From Marine Group II euryarchaeote MED-G33 (GTDB lineage: Archaea > Thermoplasmatota > Poseidoniia > Poseidoniales > Thalassarchaeaceae), in contig CATISE010000228.1 in the NCBI GenBank assembly GCA_949538655.1, positions 1 to 9,205 of the forward strand: a DNA stretch of 9,205 nucleotides, in the 5' to 3' direction. Below are positions 1 to 7,002 of the stretch, in pieces (position 1 is the stretch's first letter; the number at the start of each line of letters is the position of its first letter). The notes beneath the pieces were generated by a model. The model saw only the letters and a list, made by a program, of their open reading frames with translations. It was not told where the DNA came from and searched no databases. Position numbers and translations under genes: made by a program.

Positions 1-3000
1 ATGTGCGTGGTATTCTACGGCGGATCATGGTCCAGTGGCGGCTCATTTACTGGGATCAAGCCTATGCTTGAAGAGGCGAACATCTCGGTGTTCGAAACAT
101 TGTATGCATTGGGTGGAACGTTCCCAAGTGCAGCAACAAGTGGCGCATGTTCTAGCCCCCCTCACCACGAAAATCCACGAGCCAATCACCTTACACAAGG
201 AGATGACTCGGGCGGCCTCATCAAACTACACTCAACCATATACAACGGCGGTGCGCAAAGTGGCGGTTACCAAGGTGAAGATTGGGGACCAGGAAGTGCA
301 TGGGCTTGTTTTTCTTGGGTAGATGCACAAGGCAACGTACCTGGTAACCCCCCCACTACATACGACCACAAATGGAACCCCAATGCAACAAAGATTGTCA
401 TTCCAATTAGCGATGAAGGGCCCAAAGGCGGAGACCCACCACAACAATCTGATGACATTTCTAGTATCAATGAAGCCCACGACGCTTGCGTTGATGCAGG
501 GGTAATTCCTGTAGGAATATATGGTTCATCATGGGGTGCAAACAACCAAGTTGCAAGTCACATGAAAGATCTCGCCCAATGTCCAAATGGGGTAGTGAAT
601 ACGAATCCGCGAGTTTGCCCGGGTTCTACAACTCGGAATACAGATGCTGGAGGGCAGGTGTATGCTTTCCCCGCATCTTCAGCCAACAACATGGCTACCC
701 TTGTTGAGGCAATGGTTTTCCTCGCAACTAACAACAGCCGTGAAATTTACATGACGGTTCTTGATCCATATGCGAAGATTCAGAATCCAGCACCAGGCTG
801 GGTTTACGGCCAATCTGGAACAGACGAAGCCAACAATCGATATACAGAAGACGTGGGACCGAGCCAAGATTCGAATGGCTATGGACACCTCGTTGTAGTG
901 AACGACACCCGTATCACTCTAGATGACGCGTTCAGTCTACACCCATCATTGGCCATTGACAACAGTGGAGACACCCATCTAACATGGATGGACACCCGTG
1001 ACTACGGATTTGACAAGGATGACAACTACGAGGTTTACTATTCCCGTCTTCGTCTTCGTGGCGCAGCAGAGTGGGATGGCGTCTCGGGTGGTTTGCCAAC
1101 TTACGGTATCAAGAAGATTGTCGACACCAGAATTTCGTATGTCGAAGGTGCGAACAACGTCAATCCGAACGATTACTACAGAGCCACCTCGTACATGCCA
1201 CAGGTTCTTGCAGACAATCAAAACAATGTCCACATTTCATGGCTTGAGAACTCAAACACATCTCAAGGCGAATCAATCATGTATACACGATTGAATCACA
1301 CCAATGATGTTGGTGACTGGCCATTGAACAGTATCGCAGCTGCGGTTTTGGATCCTTGGGAGCGAGTCGATGTCACAGAATGGAACAGCGACAAACTCGG
1401 CCCAAACAGCGGTCGCAATCCGGAATTATCCCAACCACCAGCATTTGCGAACGACCTCGGTAGCGGAGCGCATATCGCGTGGTCTGATACGAACAAATGT
1501 AATGAAAATTCAAACAACGGGGCATACACACTCTGCTACACCCACGTCCTAACCGGTCAGGTTGACGTTGAATTGGCTGATGATGAGACTTACTACCACG
1601 TCATCGAACCGGGTGAGCAGACAATTTACAATTTGACAGTGAATAATTCGACACCCGGCCCAATCGATTTGGTATCGGATACATTTGCTGTGAATCTTTC
1701 AGGCGTACCTGTTAATTGGACTGCGAATTTATTCTTCGCCGACAATCACACTGCGATTTTCCCAGAAACTCCGATTTTCCTATTGGGTGGAGAATCAGTC
1801 CGCGTTTATCTACGGGTTCGCGCACCATCGATATACCAAGCGAATGAGGATGAACTCGCACAGGTGGTCGTCTCTGCAGTATCGTACAAAGATCCGGCCA
1901 TTCGGAGCGATCGTCTGACGTTGACACTCATGGACGTGGTCCACGGCATTGAATTGGAAACAAGTCACTATCAATCGGACGTTGAGCAAGGCGAAACTGC
2001 AATTTTCTCAATCACGATTACCAATACTGGAAACGTGTTTGATACATTCGCATTCTATGACCCAACAACTTTGCAGGGTCAGCAGGAATGGTTACTCCCA
2101 TGGGGCTGGCAAATCAACTTCCCAATGATGGTCAGTTTAGACCCCGGTCAATCAGTGACCAAGAATCTGGAAATATCCGTGCCGACGACGCAAGACCCGG
2201 GTACATTTGCCCTTTATCTGAAAGGTTGGTCGATGGGTGAACCAGTCAAGAGTTTAGACAAAGGCACATACGACGTGTTAGAATTGTGGGTCAACGTTAG
2301 TATTCGTTCGACGGGCAACATCATCTTCGAAATCTTTGACACATCGGAATATGTAATGCCAGGGGACTGTCATACGTATACAATTGACGTCATCAAGAAG
2401 TTCGCACCAGGGTATCTGATTTTCACAACACCCGGCGCTCCAGAAGCAAAGCCAGATGGAATGCCTATGAATGAATGGCAATACGATCATTGGACTGTGA
2501 ATTTGGATTTCAGCAATGCCCCAGGAGGCAATGATGGTGAAATGAGCAAACCCCGCCACTGGTCACAAATCAACGTCCCATACGAGGTCGCAGTTGTTGT
2601 CTGCGCCCCCCTCAATGCAAGTGCGGGACTTGGACCAGCAATTACTGTGAAGGCACACCTTCAGGGCGCATCAAGAGTTTCCGATGCAGTGATTCTATCA
2701 ACGAATGTTGAACACGTCTATGACTTAGAAATGGAAGCACCATCAACCACCTACTCTGTCAACCCAGGTCAAGCATTGGTTGTACCGATTACCACAACAA
2801 ACGATGGCAACGGCCCGGATCGGTATGACATGCGAACAGCATCCATCACCGATAGCAACGGGACCCAGTTATTGTGGGACATCCAAATCCCTCGAGCAAC
2901 CCTCTCGGAACTCGAGCGCGATGATTCAGAAACGGTAGATGTCACCATCAATATACCTGGACAGATTGTTGCTGGTAATTACCAAGTCGTACTCAAAGCA

Positions 3001-4206
3001 TTCAGCGAGGAATCCTTCGATGGAACCGATGAGCGTGATGCAATTCTGTTTGACATCACAGTCAATCAGTTCCACGACATGCAGATTTGGCTAGATGAGA
3101 CAGTTGAGAGTCAAATCAAGACAACTGCACCTGGACGTACAGTTCGCTATTTGCTGAACGTAACCAACAATGGTAACGTGCCAGACATCCCCACACTACA
3201 CAACCACACCAAGAGTGGAAATGAATGGAATGATCAGCCCAGCATGGGTTCACTTTCCAGCTGGAATGTAGAGTATGCAATGGTCGAAGATTTCGACACA
3301 GAATTGCCACGTGAGGTACCTTGTCAAGAACTCGCAGTTGGAGAAGCGGCACCAGTATACGGTTGCGCATACCACGCAGATGGAACATGGAGCCTAGCAG
3401 AAATGCAGGCATACACGACAGTCCAAGTCGTCGCCATCATCGACATCAGCCCATCGGCCACACTCGCTAACCGTGAGATTGGCATCAAGGTCCTGTCGAA
3501 TTATGGTAGTTCACCGAATGGGGATACTGACGAAACCGCCTCCTGGCTCGACAGTTGTACAATCGATGCTGACAATGACGGCGTAGTAGACAACATATAC
3601 CCTTGTGATACCAACGAACAGGTCCTGCGAATCCGCCTACGTGCACCGGATCTAGAAATCGTAGATGTATCTCCAGTACGAACTGAAGCACCGGTCGGTG
3701 AGATGATTCCAGTGAACATTGAAATCATCAACCGAGGAAACGTTCACGCGACAGACATCAACATTGTCCTCTGTGAAGATGAGACCGAAGAAAACATTCG
3801 AAACAATATTTGTTCTGAAGAAAACGTTGCCTACAGACAAGTGATTGGTGCTTTGATGCCACCAGATGACACAGGTTCTGCAGAACCGGTCGAGATTACC
3901 CTTCTCTATCCAGTGACAGCCGGTAGCCATAATGTCGTCGCGATTGTAGACCCAGGGAATCTAATTATCGAGGCAAATGAGGCCAACAACCGCAAGGATC
4001 TCGGAGATCTATCCAGTGAAAATGGATGGGTTGATGTTGCAATGGAAGCCGCAGGCACATGGTCAGTCCCCTCGATGATTCTACTGCTAACAATCGCTTT
4101 GATGACGGTTGCAGGCATGGTCATGGTCGGCCGCCGACGTGAAGCATTGGCTCGCGTTGATGCCCAGTCAAGCATGATTTCGATTGACGACGAAATGCGA
4201 TTCTGA
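1..4206 (+). CDS. Large membrane-anchored surface protein (vWA-like, propeller repeats, NEW3/CARDB Ig domains), 5'-truncated
   Basis: The reading frame is open from base 1 to a TGA at 4204-4206 (1401 codons). Residue 1 is a Met, but there is no signal peptide and the first domain looks incomplete, so the true start probably lies left of the window. Residues about 1-245 resemble the C-terminal part of a von Willebrand A domain: a strand-plus-Asp segment KIVIPISDEGP (131-141), a helix, then VIPVGIYG (168-175) and GGQVYAFPAS (217-226). The MIDAS DxSxS motif is not visible. Three propeller or sialidase-like repeats follow, with cores AIDNSGDTHLTW (318-329), VLADNQNNVHISW (402-414) and the related repeat at 481-516. 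About five Ig-like NEW3-type domains start near 521, 649, 773, 906 and 1025. Residues 1189-1197 (DADNDGVVD) resemble a calcium loop. A CARDB domain spans about 1217-1330. One membrane helix lies at about 1356-1376, followed by RRR and a short cytoplasmic tail. The many N-x-S/T sites suit an outward-facing glycoprotein. A role in adhesion or polymer/protein binding is inference, and the ligand is unknown. Confidence 0.88.
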   Translation: MCVVFYGGSWSSGGSFTGIKPMLEEANISVFETLYALGGTFPSAATSGACSSPPHHENPRANHLTQGDDSGGLIKLHSTIYNGGAQSGGYQGEDWGPGSAWACFSWVDAQGNVPGNPPTTYDHKWNPNATKIVIPISDEGPKGGDPPQQSDDISSINEAHDACVDAGVIPVGIYGSSWGANNQVASHMKDLAQCPNGVVNTNPRVCPGSTTRNTDAGGQVYAFPASSANNMATLVEAMVFLATNNSREIYMTVLDPYAKIQNPAPGWVYGQSGTDEANNRYTEDVGPSQDSNGYGHLVVVNDTRITLDDAFSLHPSLAIDNSGDTHLTWMDTRDYGFDKDDNYEVYYSRLRLRGAAEWDGVSGGLPTYGIKKIVDTRISYVEGANNVNPNDYYRATSYMPQVLADNQNNVHISWLENSNTSQGESIMYTRLNHTNDVGDWPLNSIAAAVLDPWERVDVTEWNSDKLGPNSGRNPELSQPPAFANDLGSGAHIAWSDTNKCNENSNNGAYTLCYTHVLTGQVDVELADDETYYHVIEPGEQTIYNLTVNNSTPGPIDLVSDTFAVNLSGVPVNWTANLFFADNHTAIFPETPIFLLGGESVRVYLRVRAPSIYQANEDELAQVVVSAVSYKDPAIRSDRLTLTLMDVVHGIELETSHYQSDVEQGETAIFSITITNTGNVFDTFAFYDPTTLQGQQEWLLPWGWQINFPMMVSLDPGQSVTKNLEISVPTTQDPGTFALYLKGWSMGEPVKSLDKGTYDVLELWVNVSIRSTGNIIFEIFDTSEYVMPGDCHTYTIDVIKKFAPGYLIFTTPGAPEAKPDGMPMNEWQYDHWTVNLDFSNAPGGNDGEMSKPRHWSQINVPYEVAVVVCAPLNASAGLGPAITVKAHLQGASRVSDAVILSTNVEHVYDLEMEAPSTTYSVNPGQALVVPITTTNDGNGPDRYDMRTASITDSNGTQLLWDIQIPRATLSELERDDSETVDVTINIPGQIVAGNYQVVLKAFSEESFDGTDERDAILFDITVNQFHDMQIWLDETVESQIKTTAPGRTVRYLLNVTNNGNVPDIPTLHNHTKSGNEWNDQPSMGSLSSWNVEYAMVEDFDTELPREVPCQELAVGEAAPVYGCAYHADGTWSLAEMQAYTTVQVVAIIDISPSATLANREIGIKVLSNYGSSPNGDTDETASWLDSCTIDADNDGVVDNIYPCDTNEQVLRIRLRAPDLEIVDVSPVRTEAPVGEMIPVNIEIINRGNVHATDINIVLCEDETEENIRNNICSEENVAYRQVIGALMPPDDTGSAEPVEITLLYPVTAGSHNVVAIVDPGNLIIEANEANNRKDLGDLSSENGWVDVAMEAAGTWSVPSMILLLTIALMTVAGMVMVGRRREALARVDAQSSMISIDDEMRF

Positions 4207-4210
4207 TTGC

Positions 4211-4225
4211 GATTCATCACGAATC
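4211..4225. repeat. Small inverted repeat at the convergent gene junction
   Basis: GATTC-ATCAC-GAATC is a perfect 5-base inverted repeat with a 5-base loop. It begins 5 bases after the surface-protein stop codon and covers the stop codon (4217-4219) of the minus-strand regulator. The stem is short and neither strand carries a T-rich tract just after it, so it is weak as a terminator and could be chance. It is listed because it is the only symmetry in the 10-base gap where both transcripts must end or overlap. Confidence 0.25.
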
Positions 4226-4966
4226 AGTCTTGGCCAACCACCAAGGCAGCAATCGGTCATCGTTTGCAGCGATGATTGTCCCAGACTCAGCACCGAGTTG
4301 ACGCATCATGACACCGCGTAGCGTATCCATCATCTCTTCAGCCCGTTGAGGTTGTATTTGCATACCAGCGCAGAATTGATCGAGATCAACAGGGCGTCTC
4401 GGCGCCTCGAGTAAAACATGTGCAAGTTGCCGTTCTTCGTAGGCTTCGAAGGTATCATCGACAACTCGACTGGCTTTTTGTTTGATTTGTTGGTGAAGCG
4501 CAATCAACGCATCCCTCTCAGCGTCAAGTCGGTCCAACTCATCATTCAGTTCTGAAAGCATGCCCAGTGCTTCAGCCATCGGCAACCTTCGACGTGTACC
4601 GACGCGTTCAGCAACCCCCAACACGTCCTCCGGTAACCGACTTGACAATCGGGTCGGTCCACCTTGTGGCAATTGGCGATGCTCAGCACGGAAGAGGTCT
4701 GGTCCCAAATCTAGGCGCAATGAGAAAGACTGTGTAATCGCATAGATTCTCTTCGGCGGTCCACCTTTTTCACTAGGCACTTTTTCACTAACAACAAATC
4801 CAGCATCTTCGAGAACTTTCAGATGCTTCATGATCGCTTGTTGTGAAACTTCGAGTAATTCCGCAAGTTGTAGAGGGTAGTGTGCTTCCCGAACGAGATG
4901 CTCCAAAATGGATCGCCGCGTCTTGCTTTCCAAGATGGAAAGCGCGGTATCAAAATCGGTGACCAC
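4217..4966 (-). CDS. ArsR-like winged-helix transcriptional regulator
   Basis: A 249-residue cytoplasmic DNA-binding protein. Residues 8-78 form a typical ArsR-type winged helix: ALSILESKTRRSILEHL, then the helix-turn-helix PLQLAELLEVSQQAIMKHLK (31-50), VLEDAGFV (51-58), and a basic wing ending GGPPKRIYAIT (68-78). This arrangement is common in archaeal ArsR-like regulators. Residues about 130-167 are a charged, probably coiled-coil helix that could dimerise. Residues about 177-222 form a second helical region that could be another HTH-like fold. No cysteine cluster for metal sensing is visible in the HTH domain, so the signal is unknown. The start is GTG at 4966: the frame upstream closes at a TAG seven codons earlier, and no in-frame ATG precedes the HTH. 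No Shine-Dalgarno is obvious, so translation may be leaderless. A perfect dyad lies 23 bases upstream of the start, which suggests autoregulation. It is the last gene of the minus-strand series and ends 10 bases from the convergent surface-protein gene. Confidence 0.87.
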   Translation of the reverse strand: MVTDFDTALSILESKTRRSILEHLVREAHYPLQLAELLEVSQQAIMKHLKVLEDAGFVVSEKVPSEKGGPPKRIYAITQSFSLRLDLGPDLFRAEHRQLPQGGPTRLSSRLPEDVLGVAERVGTRRRLPMAEALGMLSELNDELDRLDAERDALIALHQQIKQKASRVVDDTFEAYEERQLAHVLLEAPRRPVDLDQFCAGMQIQPQRAEEMMDTLRGVMMRQLGAESGTIIAANDDRLLPWWLAKTDS

Positions 4967-4989
4967 TTCACAACCCGATGTTAACTAGC

Positions 4990-5004
4990 CATAGGACCCC
5001 TATG
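4990..5004. promoter_or_regulatory. Candidate operator: perfect dyad CATAGG-ACC-CCTATG
   Basis: A perfect inverted repeat with 6-base arms and a 3-base spacer sits in the 52-base gap between the membrane-protein stop and the regulator's GTG start, 23 bases before that start. This is a usual size and position for the site of a dimeric winged-helix repressor. On the minus strand the inner arm (CCTATGG) lies about 26 bases upstream of the GTG, where a TATA-like element of a leaderless archaeal transcript would sit, although its match to a TATA box is weak. Binding there would block the promoter. The dyad is seen directly; its operator role is inference. It could also be a short hairpin downstream of the membrane-protein gene. 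Confidence 0.45.
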
Positions 5005-5018
5005 AATCCTCGGCTGGT

Positions 5019-5858
5019 TCACCCTTCGTCCCACGTCTTCCAACTACGTTCTTCAGAATCGGGACCTTCATCGTCATCCTGCGTCGTTGTTTCCTCCACA
5101 GTTTCGATTTCATCTACGACCCGGGCCACCCCTCCGCCCCGATCAGGTCGATCAGCGAAAGGTGCTGGTGTTTGTTCGATTGGTTGTTGATGAATTGTCA
5201 GATCAATAATCTCTCCACCATGCACACTGCGCCATATTTCGTCAGTGGTCGGTACACGTTGCTGTGCAGCCCCATCCGCAGCTGAGATTGGAATCATCTC
5301 CCCGCCAGGGGTTTGCATCACAAGCCCAGTCCTTGAGGCCCCTCTCTTCGCACCCATCCACAATCCAAACGCAATTGGCAACATGCAAACACCCAATATT
5401 ATCCCTAGACATGCACCGGTAATGTATGTCGAATCAGAATGATTTGCCAATTCCATTTCATCAACGATCCAAAGAACATCTTCACCATTGTTCCGGATAT
5501 CGTGACTCCCACTTTCATCCGGAATGAACGCACCCACAGCATAGTACCAGTCGCCATCAACCCCTTCACGATCTGATTGCAGAATAGTCGGCGAACCGAT
5601 GGTGACTTCCGTTCCAATTCCATCTTCAATAATTGTACAATTGTGTGCTCCATTATCGAGTCTGAACATTAGGTACGAACTATCCGTGCTTAGATTGACC
5701 GTATCATTTTCACCACCCTCTAATTTGAGCAGATGATTTTCATCAGGGTCGAGGGTAGCCACCCACGAGGGCCAAACTGACGCCAAAACAGCAATCGATA
5801 TTCCCAAAACAATAGCGCCTGTAATCAACAGTCGCTTGGACCACACTCTTTGGCTCAC
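5019..5858 (-). CDS. Two-helix membrane protein of unknown function with acidic cytoplasmic tail
   Basis: I do not recognise the family of this 279-residue protein. A short basic N-terminus (SKR) precedes a membrane helix at about 9-28. Residues about 30-143 form an extracytoplasmic domain rich in beta-type sequence, with four N-x-S/T sites (N51, N55, N73, N139). A second helix spans about 145-168 and is followed by a basic stop-transfer segment (KRGASR). The remaining 110 or so residues are cytoplasmic, with a Gly/Pro-rich part (TPGGEMIP) and a very acidic end (about 249-270). Both termini should face the cytoplasm. The GTG at 5858 is chosen because an in-frame TGA lies four codons upstream, a GAGG sequence sits 7 bases before it, and the first helix starts right after it. 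It follows top6A after 37 bases and is probably co-transcribed with it, but nothing in the protein itself points to DNA topology. Signalling, sensing or envelope scaffolding are all possible. Confidence 0.8.
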   Translation of the reverse strand: MSQRVWSKRLLITGAIVLGISIAVLASVWPSWVATLDPDENHLLKLEGGENDTVNLSTDSSYLMFRLDNGAHNCTIIEDGIGTEVTIGSPTILQSDREGVDGDWYYAVGAFIPDESGSHDIRNNGEDVLWIVDEMELANHSDSTYITGACLGIILGVCMLPIAFGLWMGAKRGASRTGLVMQTPGGEMIPISAADGAAQQRVPTTDEIWRSVHGGEIIDLTIHQQPIEQTPAPFADRPDRGGGVARVVDEIETVEETTTQDDDEGPDSEERSWKTWDEG

Positions 5859-5865
5859 AGACTCG

Positions 5866-5869
5866 CCTC
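5866..5869 (-). promoter_or_regulatory. Ribosome binding site of the membrane-protein gene
   Basis: On the minus strand GAGG lies 7 bases before the GTG start codon. It supports GTG over the out-of-frame ATG codons nearby in the same 37-base gap. Confidence 0.5.
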
Positions 5870-5895
5870 ATTGTCAACGTTCATGTCTGTTATGT

Positions 5896-7002
5896 TCAAA
5901 GTCCAAGGCCAATTTCAGCCAATTTCTCCGGCAAATAAGTCTCTGTAACGAAATCAAGACCATATTTGGCCAGAGATTGCTGTTCAGCTTTTTTGTCCAA
6001 TGAAAGCATCATCTGAATTTGTTCTTGCCACCAGCCATCGGCAAATCTCGGGTCACTGAGTTCAGCCTTCAGCGCCTCTACATCTTTGCTGGACAATTTG
6101 TCACTGGGCAAATCGTATGCTTCGATATCGTCGGATGTAATTCCCAGATACTGAGCAGAGGGTGTTGCCAAATATTCAGAGATATGCGCAGTCTTAATTG
6201 CACCATATGCAATACTGGCAAAAATTCGGAAAGACCACGGATCACCGTCGAGGAAAACAATGATTGGCAAATTCCATTCCTCATTCATTCGTTTCATAAT
6301 TCGCCTAGTTGAACGAGCAGGCTGACCCTTTAGATGAAGCAAACCACATCTGTAATCCTCATCAAATCCATTTTCTACAAGCCTGTCAAACATACCACCG
6401 GTCTCGATGGCCATGATGAAATCAATATCGTGCTCAACCAACTCAATCTTTTCTGATTCAACATTGTATGGTACTCCATAGCCAGAGTCACCAACATCAT
6501 CCCTGGCATTAATCCGCATCCATTCTCCTCTTCGATTTCGTTCATTCAGAGTTAGGTTACCAATCATACGAGCCCCATCTTCTTCAGGCCGCAGCTTGAA
6601 ATCTTCACGCAAACATTTGGTGACAATTTCAAGATCTTCGGCGAGATTATTACTCTCATTTTGTGAACCAAATTTACCGTGGCCCCATGCTTCTGAGATG
6701 TAGTACATTTCACGCAGAGTCGATGATTTCTCACTCCCAATCATTTCTTCAATAAATTCGATGATGTGCAATGCACGCAACAGTTGCCGAGCACTTCCCA
6801 GGCTTGTAGCATCACGAATAGAACGCTTGGCACCGTATTTGTAGACACCCAACTTTTCGTCAAATCCAATGTTATTCTTTGTCCGAACAGGCAACGTCAT
6901 CGTAGGCGCTTCGCCCTTTGACATTCGCTTGTACATTTCTCTAGCAACACCATGGAGGTTCTCCACAACTTCTTCTTTGGTTTTCCGTTGAGTCGCACTC
7001 AT
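5896..7002 (-). CDS. top6A: DNA topoisomerase VI subunit A (Spo11-like DNA cleavage subunit)
   Basis: This is the cleavage subunit of the A2B2 type IIB topoisomerase, which makes a two-strand break with 2-base 5' overhangs, passes another duplex through it and reseals it, relaxing supercoils and separating linked DNA. Residues about 65-150 are the winged-helix (CAP-like) domain with the catalytic motif TLREMYYIS (95-103). By alignment with the single Tyr of yeast Spo11, Y101 is probably the nucleophile, next to Y100. The Toprim domain has the magnesium-binding residues E200 (IMAIETGG) and D252/D254 (FLDGDPWSFR). A conserved KGQPAR stretch lies at 225-230. The length of 368 residues is normal for the family, and no key residue is missing. 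The ATG start overlaps the top6B stop as ATGA and has a strong Shine-Dalgarno, which suits balanced synthesis of both subunits. The gene is complete and ends in TGA. Confidence 0.97.
   Translation of the reverse strand: MSATQRKTKEEVVENLHGVAREMYKRMSKGEAPTMTLPVRTKNNIGFDEKLGVYKYGAKRSIRDATSLGSARQLLRALHIIEFIEEMIGSEKSSTLREMYYISEAWGHGKFGSQNESNNLAEDLEIVTKCLREDFKLRPEEDGARMIGNLTLNERNRRGEWMRINARDDVGDSGYGVPYNVESEKIELVEHDIDFIMAIETGGMFDRLVENGFDEDYRCGLLHLKGQPARSTRRIMKRMNEEWNLPIIVFLDGDPWSFRIFASIAYGAIKTAHISEYLATPSAQYLGITSDDIEAYDLPSDKLSSKDVEALKAELSDPRFADGWWQEQIQMMLSLDKKAEQQSLAKYGLDFVTETYLPEKLAEIGLGL

Noticed and set aside
1..3. ATG at base 1 as the genuine start of the surface protein.
   Set aside because: The protein has a C-terminal anchor and exported-type domains but no signal peptide at this Met, and the first domain looks incomplete. 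The Met is more likely internal, or the window was cut here.
232..545. Overlapping minus-strand open frames opposite the vWA-like region.
   Set aside because: They are antisense to a well-supported coding frame, show no domain or ribosome binding site, and look like chance.
3906..4220. Minus-strand open frame of 104 codons over the end of the surface-protein gene.
   Set aside because: It lies fully opposite the CARDB domain and membrane anchor, whose frame is clearly coding. Its product has no recognisable domain, so it is a shadow frame.
4990..5004. The dyad as an intrinsic terminator of the membrane-protein gene.
   Set aside because: The stem has only 6 pairs and no T-rich tract follows on the minus strand, whereas archaeal termination relies mainly on T-rich stretches. 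An operator fits better.
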